From NCBI RefSeq assembly GCF_001427305.1, contig NZ_LMFZ01000012.1, forward strand, positions 310,001 through 374,000: a stretch of 64,000 nucleotides of DNA. Direction: 5' to 3'. The position numbers and the translations under genes were made by a program. The notes under the pieces were generated by a model. It did no database searches, was not told the DNA's origin, and worked only from the letters and a program-made list of their open reading frames with translations. Within the stretch, counting starts at the first letter, position 1. Every line of letters begins with the position of its first letter. The DNA comes from Duganella sp. Root1480D1. Its GTDB lineage: Bacteria; Pseudomonadota; Gammaproteobacteria; Burkholderiales; Burkholderiaceae_D. Below are positions 35,283 through 44,375 of this stretch, piece by piece.

Positions 35283-36707
35283 TCATTCTCCCCCGTTCCA
35301 CAAGGCCAGGTATTTGCCTGATCGATTGAGCAGGTCGCGCTCCATTGCCGCCAGCCGCTGCGGCGGCGGCGCGCGGCGATGGGCATTGAAGCCGCTGTAG
35401 CCCAGGCCCAGGCGGCCGCCCGGCACCTGGTAGCCGATGAATTCCATGATCGTCGGCAGCAAGTCGAAATGCAGCAACTGCGCGCGATTCGGCGCCGGCG
35501 CCTCATGCGCCAGGAAGGCGTTGAAGATGGTCCGCTGCGGCATCTGCGCCAGTTGCGGCGACAGCGGATTCTTGCGCGACAGGTGGTCGCCGACAATCAC
35601 CACATTGGTGTTTTCCAGGTAGCCGTTGCGTTCCGCAAAACGGACAAAATCGGCCACCGCTGCGGCGCTGCAGGACACGATGCCATCGAATTGTTCCGCA
35701 TAGCCCTGCTGCGCGCATTGCGCCGACAGCATGCCGGCCGGTTCGTGGGTATCGACTGTCAGCAGCGACAGGTTGAACTTCTGTTTCGAAGATGCCAGTT
35801 CGCGCAACCTGGCCTTCGCCTCGCGGAACAAATCGGCATCGTACAAACCCCAGCCGTTCATGGCGCTTTCGCTGGCGCCGCGCTGCAGCCATTCATCCTT
35901 GCCGTAGATCTCGTGATAATGGTGCTGGCGCAGGAACTTGTCCTTGCCCGCAAAGCTGGACGCGGCGCCGCCCATGAACACGTTGCGGTAGCCGCGCTGG
36001 GCCAACAGGTCGCTCAGGCACACGGCCTTGCCGAGAAAGGACTCCATCATTTGCCCTTGTGTATTGCCGTCGAAAATGGAGACCTTTTCCAGCGGCACCG
36101 CGCATTGGGTGGCAACCATCGCGGCAATGGTCCAGCCGGTGCCCGGCGCCTGTTCATAGGCGGGAAAACTGGTGCCGTGCAAAGCGGTCAACGGCTCAAG
36201 CAGGTTGCGCCCGAAAGCATTGCGGTCGGCGTAGCCGGTCTCCAGGCTTTCCACGTAAATCAGCACCAGGTTTTTCGCCTGCCGCTCGTGCAGCGCAACC
36301 GAAGCAGGCGGCACATAGTTCGCGCCGAAATAGTCCGGTCCGAAGTTCGCTTCCACGTATTTGATGGCCGACACGTCCCATAGCCAGAAAGCGATGGCGG
36401 CGGCAAGCAGCAGCGGCGGCAACAGGCGCTGGTGTCGCGGCACCAGGCGGCTCTGGGCCCAGGCCAGCAACACGAACAACAACAATGGTGCAAGCACGCA
36501 CCAGCGTATGAAGCGCTTGGTGAAGACAGGGTCGGAAGTTCTTGCGAGATCAAGCCCGAAGTTCAGGTGATATGCGATCTGGTAAAGATCGACCTGCCCG
36601 AAATACCGGTGGATCCAGTAGCTCAGGCAAAACAGGAATATGGCGGCCAGCGACAACGCGCTGCGAACCAGGTGTTCGCGCTGGGATGTAAGAAATGAAA
36701 TGGGCAT
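35283..36707 (-). CDS. MdoB/OpgB-like phosphoglycerol transferase (LTA-synthase/sulfatase fold)
   Basis: A 474-residue membrane enzyme with about three N-terminal transmembrane helices (up to residue 115) and a periplasmic alkaline-phosphatase-fold domain. NLVLIYVESLE carries the metal-binding Glu, APGTGWTIAAMVATQCAVPL the Thr nucleophile region, FAGKDKFLRQHHYHEIYGKD and VIVGDHLS the C-terminal metal ligands. These segments resemble E. coli MdoB, which adds phosphoglycerol to periplasmic glucans, but this protein is much shorter than MdoB (763 residues). A general phosphoglycerol or phosphoethanolamine transferase role is also possible. Confidence 0.8.
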   Translation of the reverse strand: MPISFLTSQREHLVRSALSLAAIFLFCLSYWIHRYFGQVDLYQIAYHLNFGLDLARTSDPVFTKRFIRWCVLAPLLLFVLLAWAQSRLVPRHQRLLPPLLLAAAIAFWLWDVSAIKYVEANFGPDYFGANYVPPASVALHERQAKNLVLIYVESLETGYADRNAFGRNLLEPLTALHGTSFPAYEQAPGTGWTIAAMVATQCAVPLEKVSIFDGNTQGQMMESFLGKAVCLSDLLAQRGYRNVFMGGAASSFAGKDKFLRQHHYHEIYGKDEWLQRGASESAMNGWGLYDADLFREAKARLRELASSKQKFNLSLLTVDTHEPAGMLSAQCAQQGYAEQFDGIVSCSAAAVADFVRFAERNGYLENTNVVIVGDHLSRKNPLSPQLAQMPQRTIFNAFLAHEAPAPNRAQLLHFDLLPTIMEFIGYQVPGGRLGLGYSGFNAHRRAPPPQRLAAMERDLLNRSGKYLALWNGGE

Positions 36708-36843
36708 CGGGATAATTCAATATCGTCGATGCCCATCGTCTCAAGCAGATGTAACAGCCGGTTATCCAAATCCCGGCTTTTTGTATCGCAGCTTTATGCT
36801 CTTGTAAAAAAACTGCGCAACTGTAAAGCCGGGTTAAGACAGG

Positions 36844-39336
36844 TTAAAGCGCGTAATTCAAACGGGCATACACGAAGCGGCCGGAGCGCCCGAACGGCGA
36901 GTAGTTGGAATATGGCGCATTGCCGGTGCCGTTCAACAGCGCCGGATACGGATCCGGATACTGGTCGAACAGGTTCTCCGCCCCCACCGCTGCAGTCAGG
37001 CGCTGCGTGATCTTGTAGCGCCCTTCCACGTCCACCAAGGTCTTCGGCGTCATCCAGTGATCGCGTGCGGGATTCGCATCCGGCTGCAGCACCTTGCCGT
37101 AGCGCGTGGCGCGGAAAGTACCGCTCCAGTTGCCCAGCGTATGGTTCACACTGGCAGTGAACTTGGTCTGCGGCGTGCCATGCTCGAAGGTCAGCACGTT
37201 GACGCGGTCAAACAGTGGCGGTGCGGGATTCAGCGCGGCCAACTGCGCGGTCACCGGCACCTTGGTCACTTCGGTCTTGGTGTAGTTGCCCGCCAGCGTG
37301 AAGTCGAACTTGCCCACATTGCCGGCATTCCATGGATAGTTCGCCACCACGTCCACGCCGCGCGTCGTGGTGTTCACGCCGTTGATGAAGAAGCGCCCGC
37401 CGCCAATGCCGATGAAGCCCAACGACGTCAGGTAATTGCGCACATTGTCCTGCAGCAGGTTCTCCGACAGCACGATACGATCGCGGATCTTGATCTGGAA
37501 CGCATCCACTGTCAGACTGGCCTTGCCCATCTTCGCCACCGCGCCGAGCGAGAAGTTGGTCGACTTCTCGGCATCGAGCGGCTTGGCGCCCAGCGCCACT
37601 GCCGCCGGATCGCTCGGCTTGAAAGTGGTGATGTCATACGGTACGCCGCCGACGAAGTTGGTCGCCGTGGAGGTAAAGAACTGTTGTTGCGGCGATGGCG
37701 CGCGGAAGCCGTTCTGCGCAGAACCGCGCAGGGCAAATGAAGGCGTGAAATTGTAGCGGGCCGCCAGCTTGCCCGACCAATTGTTGCCGAAGTCGGAGTA
37801 ATGCTCGCCGCGCACCGCGGCCGACGCCAACAGGTTCTGCGTCACGTTCGCTTCCACGTCGGCATATACAGAATAGGCCTTGCGGTTGGCATCCGATTCA
37901 TCGCTCGGACGGAAGCCAGGGAAAACCTGCGACCCTGAGGCCGTTGGTCGTGGGACCTGCGGAGCCGGCGGCGGCAGCGGTGGCAGCATCACCCCGCCGT
38001 TACGCCAGGAGTCGGGCTCGCCGGCGTGCAGGGAGTAGCCTTCGCGACGCGCTTCCGCGCCAAGCGCCACGTTGAGCGGCGACGACAGGCCCACTTCGTA
38101 CTGGCGCACGGCCGACAGGTTGAGCGTCAATTGGTCGTACTTGAAGCCACCCGCGTCGAATACGGTCTTGGAGGCAGGGCCAAGGGAACGGTTCAGCGTG
38201 TTCTCAATGGTGAAGTCCATCCGGTTGTCGCCGTAGACGAGCGAGGCATCCATGTCCCAATCGCCAGCGGTCCAGGTGGCACCAAAGGCGGCGCTGAAAT
38301 CCGCGACCGCTGGCGCGATGATCGGCAGGAAGCCGTCCGGATAAATCTGGATCGTATTGTTGTCCTGCAGCGCGCGGCGGAAGAAACCACCGGAGCGCGC
38401 ATCGCGGTCCTGGTAGCTGGTCCAGCCATACAGCTTGACGCCGTCGGCCAGGTTGTAGCCTGCATTGGCGAAGAAGGTGTTCTGGGTCAGTTCAGGCTCG
38501 CCGTACCAGGCGTTGAAGCGATTGATCGTCGCCTCGCGCGGATCGAAGGCGCCGTTCACCAGCGGGTATTGCTGGCGCACGTCCCAGCCCGAACGCTCGG
38601 TGTGGTCCTGTCGCTTGCGCTCCAGCGCGATGGTCAGGAAGCCGTTCTCGCCAAGCTCCATGCCCTTCCACAAGCTCAGGTTCAGCGTATTGCCATCCTT
38701 GCGCTCGCGCGAGTTCTGCGTGCCCCAGGTAGCGCCGGCTGGCGGCGTGCCGGGATTGAAGTTGTATTCGGTATCGCGGCGGCCATAGCTCACGCTGGCC
38801 TCGCCTCCGGTGCGGTCGGTGCGCAGGCGCACGTTGATCACGCCGGCAATCGCGTCCGAACCGTATTGTGCGGAAGCGCCATCGCGCAGCACTTCAATGG
38901 TCTTGACGATGCCGGCCGGGATGGTGTTCATGTCGACCGCTGCCGAACCGCGGCCGATCGTGCCGTTCAGGTTGACCAGCGACGACGTATGGCGGCGCTT
39001 GGAATTGACCAGCACCAGGGTCTGGTCAGGCGCCAGGCCGCGCAGCGTGGCCGGGCGAATGGTGTCGGTGCCGTCGGCCAGGCCGGGACGAGGGAAATTC
39101 AAAGAAGGCAGCGCGACCGACAGCGCTTGCGTCACTTCCGGAACGCCGGCGTTCCTGATGCTGTCGGCGCTGATGACGTCCACCGGTGCGGTGGTGTCTA
39201 GCACCGTGCGGTTGGAGACCCGGGTACCGGTCACCACCACAGTAGCGGTTTCGCCGGCAGGCGCTTCCTGCGCCCACGCGGCATTCGTGAAAAGAGATGC
39301 AACTGCGATTGCGAGAACCTGTTTTTTTGGTGCCAT
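36844..39336 (-). CDS. TonB-dependent receptor (substrate unknown)
   Basis: An 830-residue outer-membrane receptor: signal peptide (MAPKKQVLAIAVASLFTNAAWAQ), TonB-box-like TATVVVTGTRV, a plug domain (LRGLAPDQTLVLVNSKRRHT; GASAQYGSDAIAGVINVRLR) and a barrel. It differs from the other three receptors here: it is about 100 residues shorter, has a KRRHTSS loop in the plug, and ends YARLNYAL rather than in a terminal aromatic residue. No neighbouring gene suggests its ligand. Confidence 0.9.
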   Translation of the reverse strand: MAPKKQVLAIAVASLFTNAAWAQEAPAGETATVVVTGTRVSNRTVLDTTAPVDVISADSIRNAGVPEVTQALSVALPSLNFPRPGLADGTDTIRPATLRGLAPDQTLVLVNSKRRHTSSLVNLNGTIGRGSAAVDMNTIPAGIVKTIEVLRDGASAQYGSDAIAGVINVRLRTDRTGGEASVSYGRRDTEYNFNPGTPPAGATWGTQNSRERKDGNTLNLSLWKGMELGENGFLTIALERKRQDHTERSGWDVRQQYPLVNGAFDPREATINRFNAWYGEPELTQNTFFANAGYNLADGVKLYGWTSYQDRDARSGGFFRRALQDNNTIQIYPDGFLPIIAPAVADFSAAFGATWTAGDWDMDASLVYGDNRMDFTIENTLNRSLGPASKTVFDAGGFKYDQLTLNLSAVRQYEVGLSSPLNVALGAEARREGYSLHAGEPDSWRNGGVMLPPLPPPAPQVPRPTASGSQVFPGFRPSDESDANRKAYSVYADVEANVTQNLLASAAVRGEHYSDFGNNWSGKLAARYNFTPSFALRGSAQNGFRAPSPQQQFFTSTATNFVGGVPYDITTFKPSDPAAVALGAKPLDAEKSTNFSLGAVAKMGKASLTVDAFQIKIRDRIVLSENLLQDNVRNYLTSLGFIGIGGGRFFINGVNTTTRGVDVVANYPWNAGNVGKFDFTLAGNYTKTEVTKVPVTAQLAALNPAPPLFDRVNVLTFEHGTPQTKFTASVNHTLGNWSGTFRATRYGKVLQPDANPARDHWMTPKTLVDVEGRYKITQRLTAAVGAENLFDQYPDPYPALLNGTGNAPYSNYSPFGRSGRFVYARLNYAL

Positions 39337-39442
39337 AGCTACCCCTTGTAGTTAAACCAGTTTCACTCCCCGGCTTATCTTTGAGGTAACTGTAAGCAAC
39401 TGTCAATTAAGGGTCTCGCGGATACAACACTTTCATCTTGTT

Positions 39443-40741
39443 TTACGTGTTTGTACGTAGCTTCTGCCGCACGAACTCAATGTGGTTGCGCAAGCCATAG
39501 AACTCATCGGCAAAGGACAGCGGCACGCTCAGGCGGTTCACCCGTTCTTCGATCTGGTCCAGGCGGTGCAGCAGCTCTTCGCGCGGCTTGCCTTCGTCGA
39601 CGCCTTGCTCCACCGAGCGCAGTTGACCGTACCAGCGATAGACGCGGGAGCGGATGCGCCACACATACAGCGGCGGCACGACTTTCGACAGCGGCAGGAT
39701 CAAGGCGCCGACGGCCAGCACCACCACCCACAAGCGGTCGAACAGGTTGGCCAGCCAGAAGGTCATGTAGTGCTGCAGGAACGGCGGGCCATCCTTGTAG
39801 AACTTGGCTGCTTCGCGCGCGACCGGAATCTCGGTGTAGCGCGGCGATGGGAACTGGCCCTGCTGCTGGAACCAGCCTGCCCCGCTGTGGATGCTGCTGG
39901 CGGCTTGCACGAACAGGTCGACCAGGGCTGGATGCAGGTCTTCGCGCGCCACCAAGGTGGCCGTTGGCGCGATCAGGTGATAGTCGCGGGCCGGCAGGTC
40001 GCGGCCCAGGTCGACGATCCCGCGTGGCAGGGTGACGTGGGTCAGGAATGGCAGGCGGCGCGCGTAGGCTTCGGCTTGCGTGAAGTTGAACAGCCTGATC
40101 CCGGGCGTCATCAGCAGCATCTGGATCAGCGGGTCGTCGGGCGCGGCAGCGAATACCAGGGCGTCGATGCGGCCTTCCAGCAGTTCTACTGTGGCGGGGG
40201 TGTTTTCCAGGTCGCTCGCCGTGATGTCGCCGTTATGCACGCCGTTGATCTGCAGCACCTGCCGGAACAGGCGCGGTACGCCGCTGCCCTCGGGGCCGAG
40301 GTTGACCTTCAAGCCTTTGAGGTGGGTCAGGCTGGTGACGGCCTTCTTTTCGCGCATGAAGAGCCACAGGGGCTCGGTAAACAGGCTGCCCAGCGAGACC
40401 AGGCCGGTACGCTCGGCTTCTGCTTCGTTGGTGGAGCCGCTTTGCACGAAGGCGATGTCGGTGTCTCCCTTGTTCAGGCGTTGCAGGTTTTCCTGCGAGC
40501 CCTGGCTTTGCTGGAGGACGACCTTGATGCCGTGCTTGGCCATCGCCTGGGCGTAGCGCTTGCCGATGTTTTCGTAGGCGCTGTTTTCCTGGCCGGTGGA
40601 GAGCTTGACTATCCGCGGCGGGGTGGGGTCGATGATCCAGTAGGCCAGCGCACAGGCGCCGGCGATCAGCAGGACGGTGGGGGCGAACGAGACCAGCAGG
40701 TCGCGCAGGCTGATTCGGGTGAATTTGGTGATGAGTTTCAT
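39443..40741 (-). CDS. TAXI-family solute-binding protein with membrane anchors
   Basis: A 432-residue protein. An N-terminal transmembrane helix (about residues 17-37) is followed by a periplasmic TAXI-type substrate-binding domain (STGQENSAYENIGKRYAQAM; TDIAFVQSGSTNEAEAERTG; LKGLKVNLGPEGSGVPRLFR). A second membrane helix lies near residue 345 (LWVVVLAVGALILPL) and the C-terminus is a cytoplasmic coiled region. TAXI proteins usually feed TRAP transporters, but no TRAP permease gene is adjacent. The two membrane anchors are usual for the free-standing proteobacterial type. It lies directly downstream of repeat copy C. Confidence 0.85.
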   Translation of the reverse strand: MKLITKFTRISLRDLLVSFAPTVLLIAGACALAYWIIDPTPPRIVKLSTGQENSAYENIGKRYAQAMAKHGIKVVLQQSQGSQENLQRLNKGDTDIAFVQSGSTNEAEAERTGLVSLGSLFTEPLWLFMREKKAVTSLTHLKGLKVNLGPEGSGVPRLFRQVLQINGVHNGDITASDLENTPATVELLEGRIDALVFAAAPDDPLIQMLLMTPGIRLFNFTQAEAYARRLPFLTHVTLPRGIVDLGRDLPARDYHLIAPTATLVAREDLHPALVDLFVQAASSIHSGAGWFQQQGQFPSPRYTEIPVAREAAKFYKDGPPFLQHYMTFWLANLFDRLWVVVLAVGALILPLSKVVPPLYVWRIRSRVYRWYGQLRSVEQGVDEGKPREELLHRLDQIEERVNRLSVPLSFADEFYGLRNHIEFVRQKLRTNT

Positions 40742-40751
40742 GCGCGCATTT

Positions 40752-40856
40752 TAAACCGGTAAACCAGTGTCAGACCCGCAGGGTCTGACACTTGCGTTGG
40801 CCTGGAGACTGCAGGGTGTCTGACCCTGGGGGTCAGACACCGGTCTACCGGTTTTA
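40752..40856. repeat. Interspersed palindromic element, copy C
   Basis: Ends are TTAAACCGGTAAACC on the left and GGTCTACCGGTTTTA on the right. It contains two hairpins: GTGTCAGACCC/GGGTCTGACAC (40767-40777, 40781-40791) and GTGTCTGACCC/GGGTCAGACAC (40816-40826, 40830-40840). The right end supplies the TAA stop codon of the penicillin-binding protein gene; the left end stands 11 bases before the TAXI gene start codon. Confidence 0.78.
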
Positions 40857-43800
40857 GCGGGCGCCGCAAGCGCGCAGCGGCGCGGCGGGAACGGCTGCAG
40901 CGGTGGCAGCCACCAAAGCCGCGGTGGCAACCGGCTGCACGCCACCCGGCGCCCCAGCCGCCATGGCCGTCACAACCGGCGCCGCCTTCTGCGCATTGGG
41001 CTCAATCAGCGGCATCAGCGAAGGCGCCAGCACCGTCAGCAACTGCACCGGCAGCGCGGAAGTAAAGTCGTAATTCTTCGACTCCGGCCCATGCACGTAA
41101 GCCGTCATCGAGCCAAAGAAGCGCTCGCCGATATTGAACACAAAGGTTGCCGAACGGTTCACATAACGCGACTCGATCAGGCGTCCGCCAGCGGCAAACA
41201 CGTCGAAGCGCTGGTCGCCGGTGCCGGTTTTGCCGCCCACCGGAATAATCTGTCCATCCGAGCCAACGAATGCCGACTTCACGCGCCGCGCCGTACCGTC
41301 CGACACCACTTCACGGATCGCATCGGCCACCGCGCGCGCCACTTCCGGCGTCAGCACCTGCTCGTTGGTAGACGACTTGGTGCGTGCCACCGAAGTGTCG
41401 TATGGCGTGCCTTCCGCAAAATGCAGCGATTCGATGCGCTGCGTGGTCTTGCGCACGCCGCCGTTGATGATGATCCCCATCATCTCCGCCAGCGCTGCCG
41501 GGCGGTCGGCCGAAGCACCAAGCGTGGTGGCATACGAAGGCACCAGCGAATCGAACGGATAGCCCATCTTCTTCCACTGGCGGTGGATGCCCATGAAGGC
41601 TTCCATTTCCAGCAGGCCGGCAATACGCTTGTCCTGCGCGTACTTGTGATGGGTCTTGAACAGCCACTGGTAGACCTCCTGGCGCTCCTTCTCGCTGGCG
41701 GCAACCACGTCGGACAGCGAAGCCCCTTCGTTCTGGTGCAGGTAAGCCACCAGCCACAATTCCAGCGGGTGCACGGCAGCCAGGTAGCCGCGGTCGGCCA
41801 GGTTCCACTTGTCCATCGCGTACTGGTCGTACATCTTGGCCAGACGGTCTTCCGGCACATCGTTCTGCACCTTCAGGTTTTCGTTGACGAACTTGTCGAA
41901 CTCCGCCAGCGTCGCGTTTGGATAGACGGTGCGGTGGATGTTCGCCAGGCGCACCGGCGTCGGGCGAATGGTGTCGAGCAGGATTGCATCCAGCTCCGTC
42001 GCCTTCTTGCCCTTGTACTTGGCGTAGAAGCGGTACAGGAACTCCTTGCCTTCCTTGTCGGCGAAGCGCGCCAGGTAGGCGGCGCGGCGCGGATCGTCGG
42101 AGTCGGTCAACAGGGTCTGCGAGGAGCCCGGCATCTGGAAGGAATAGTACTTGACCACGTCGCGCATCAGGCGCACGAACACCAGGTTGGTGGAACGGCG
42201 CAGCGCTTCGCGCACCGTCATGATCTTGAAGTCGTCGTCCTTGCTGAAGTTGCCGAAGTAATGCAGGCCGCCGCCGGTGAAGAAGCCCTCGCCCGGATTG
42301 GCCGAATACTTGCGCTCCAGCGCCGCCTGCAGCATGGCCGGCAGGTCGCGCTTGTCCTTCGGCGTCATGGTCAGGTATTCGATGCCCCAGGTGGTCAGGC
42401 GGTCGCGCTGGTCGACGTTGACCTTCTTCAGCTCCGCCACATCCATCTGGCCATACTTCTTGTGCAACTGGTCGACGATGTCCATATACGTCACCAGGGT
42501 GCGCAACTTGGCGGTCGAGCCCAGGTCCAGCTTGGCGCCTTCGTTGATGTCCAGCGGCTGGTCGTAGTTATCGGTCTGCACGCGCAGGTAGTTGGCGTGC
42601 TCGCCGCGCTCCAGCAGCGTGAAGCTGTACACCACATTGGCCGGGTCGCCATTGCCCAGCATGCCCTTGCCGGTCAGGCCGGCCTGCACCGCGGTCTCCG
42701 GCTCGCGCAGCTGGCGCAGCATGGCGGTCACGGTTTTCTGGGTCTCGGCGTCGAGCGTGGTGTTCACCGACAGGTCGAGGCGGTCCAGGTTGTACATGCG
42801 GTTGTCGCCCAGCAGGTTGGCCAGGTGCACGCGCACGGCGTTCGAGGCTTTCTTGGTCACATACGTCATCGGCGGCGCGGCCTGCAAGCCGTTGCCTTTT
42901 GCCGGATGCAGTTTCTCTTTCAGCGCGGCGTCACGCAATTGCGGCGTGATGATGCCCGCGCTGGCCAGCAGGCGCAAATGGCTGTTGGCCAGCACTTCCA
43001 GGTCCTCATCGCCCTCGCCAAGGTAGTAGCTTGGACGGCGTTGTGCGATCAGCAGCGACAGCGCTTCCTTGAAGGCCAGTGCGCTGCCCGGCTGGTCCAT
43101 TTTGCCGCCCAACAGGCGCTGCACTTCATCGAATTCACGGCCGTACCAGACCCACATGCCGTCGCCCACGCCATTCACTTCGCCATAGCCCGGCTTGGCC
43201 GACAGCGGCACCGTATTGAGGTAGTCGAGCACGATCTGGTGCCGCACCTTGGTGGTGTCCTCGCCCTGCTGGTAGGCGCGCAGCGAAGCCGACACCATCT
43301 GCTGCAGCTTGTCCTTCATCGAGCCGGTGCGCCCTTCCGGCGAATGGCGGTACTTCTCGATCTGGGTCGCCAGCGTGGAGCCGCCAGCGGCGCGATGGCC
43401 GCCCGCGCCGACAGCGCTCATGGATTTTTCCAGGATGGCCTTGGACAGGCGGTCCCATTCCACGGCCGGATTGCGTTTCGGGTATTTGTTGTCCAGCAGT
43501 TCGCGGTTCTCGATAAACAGCAGGCTTTGCACCAGGGCGTTCGGCGCCTGTTCGAATTTGCCGTAAATGCGTTCCGGATAGCTGGCCGTGAACAGCGGCT
43601 GCTCGCGGCAATCGAAAATCGACAGGCCGGTGCGGGTCTTTTCGCGATAGGTCGCGAACACGCCCATATCGGTCAGCTCCAGCATCTTCGGCGAGAAGCG
43701 TGCTTGCGAGGTGACTTCGTAATCGCGCGCCTTCAGTTTGTCCAGGTAGTCCGGCAGGTTGGCGTAGCCAAGGCGTTCGTCGTAAGGACTGTCGTGCGGG

Positions 43801-44063
43801 AAGCGGATCGACTTGCTCGCTCCCGGCTCCACCTTGTAAGTCAGCTTGCCAACCAGGTCGGTGAATACCTTCGCCTGCATCGTCGAGGTGCGGGTCTCGT
43901 GATAGCCCCAGAAACCGGCAACTGTCAGCAGCACCAGTATCAGCACAATGAACGCATTGCGCAAGCGTGAACCTTTTTTCGGTTCAGACGGCGGTGGTGG
44001 TGCTGGCTCGGTTGGTTGGTGTGGTTCGAAGGAGCTTGATTCGTGATCTTGTTGGGAAGGCAT
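40854..44063 (-). CDS. Bifunctional penicillin-binding protein with divergent glycosyltransferase motifs
   Basis: A 1069-residue protein with a Pro-rich cytoplasmic tail, one transmembrane helix (near residue 40), a GT51-like domain (about 170-300), a transpeptidase domain and an Ala-rich C-terminal tail. The transpeptidase motifs are intact: STAK near residue 516, STN in RRSTNLVFVR, and KTGT in GGKTGTGD near residue 943. In the GT51 part, the first catalytic Glu (LLFIENREL, E185) and GGST are kept, but TQQ is ATQIEK and the second Glu motif KxxEM reads KLQQM (Q255). I chose the MPSQQDHESS start; an ATG 43 codons upstream is possible. Confidence 0.85.
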   Translation of the reverse strand: MPSQQDHESSSFEPHQPTEPAPPPPSEPKKGSRLRNAFIVLILVLLTVAGFWGYHETRTSTMQAKVFTDLVGKLTYKVEPGASKSIRFPHDSPYDERLGYANLPDYLDKLKARDYEVTSQARFSPKMLELTDMGVFATYREKTRTGLSIFDCREQPLFTASYPERIYGKFEQAPNALVQSLLFIENRELLDNKYPKRNPAVEWDRLSKAILEKSMSAVGAGGHRAAGGSTLATQIEKYRHSPEGRTGSMKDKLQQMVSASLRAYQQGEDTTKVRHQIVLDYLNTVPLSAKPGYGEVNGVGDGMWVWYGREFDEVQRLLGGKMDQPGSALAFKEALSLLIAQRRPSYYLGEGDEDLEVLANSHLRLLASAGIITPQLRDAALKEKLHPAKGNGLQAAPPMTYVTKKASNAVRVHLANLLGDNRMYNLDRLDLSVNTTLDAETQKTVTAMLRQLREPETAVQAGLTGKGMLGNGDPANVVYSFTLLERGEHANYLRVQTDNYDQPLDINEGAKLDLGSTAKLRTLVTYMDIVDQLHKKYGQMDVAELKKVNVDQRDRLTTWGIEYLTMTPKDKRDLPAMLQAALERKYSANPGEGFFTGGGLHYFGNFSKDDDFKIMTVREALRRSTNLVFVRLMRDVVKYYSFQMPGSSQTLLTDSDDPRRAAYLARFADKEGKEFLYRFYAKYKGKKATELDAILLDTIRPTPVRLANIHRTVYPNATLAEFDKFVNENLKVQNDVPEDRLAKMYDQYAMDKWNLADRGYLAAVHPLELWLVAYLHQNEGASLSDVVAASEKERQEVYQWLFKTHHKYAQDKRIAGLLEMEAFMGIHRQWKKMGYPFDSLVPSYATTLGASADRPAALAEMMGIIINGGVRKTTQRIESLHFAEGTPYDTSVARTKSSTNEQVLTPEVARAVADAIREVVSDGTARRVKSAFVGSDGQIIPVGGKTGTGDQRFDVFAAGGRLIESRYVNRSATFVFNIGERFFGSMTAYVHGPESKNYDFTSALPVQLLTVLAPSLMPLIEPNAQKAAPVVTAMAAGAPGGVQPVATAALVAATAAAVPAAPLRACGAR

Positions 44064-44300
44064 AGGTACCGAGCGCAAACGCCGCCTGCTGCCGCCATAT
44101 CCAATCGCTGCCGCGCCAGCACGCATCTTGCGCACCGCTCTGACGACAACTCGGGGCCGGCGAAAACGACGATTGCTTAACATAGTGTTCAAACCGGACA
44201 GTACACGCAGAGTATTTCTGCTTGATTACCATTGCACCACATCGGCGTGGACTGCACGGGGCAACTCGCAAAATATTTAAACTTCGCGTATCAGTTTCGC

Positions 44301-44341
44301 AAAAAAACAACGGCGCTCCACACGTTTTGTGAGCGCCGTTG
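44301..44341 (-). terminator. Rho-independent terminator of the five-gene operon
   Basis: CAACGGCGCTC and GAGCGCCGTTG form an eleven-pair stem. On the minus strand it is followed by TTTTTTT, ending the operon that finishes with the CinA-like gene. Confidence 0.88.
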
Positions 44342-44375
44342 CAAGAGCAGTTAACACCCTTTTCACACTGTGGAT

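Noticed and set aside
36760..36800. AGCCGG/CCGGCT hairpin followed by T residues on the plus strand
   Set aside because: Points in the wrong direction for both flanking minus-strand genes, and the stem is only six pairs.
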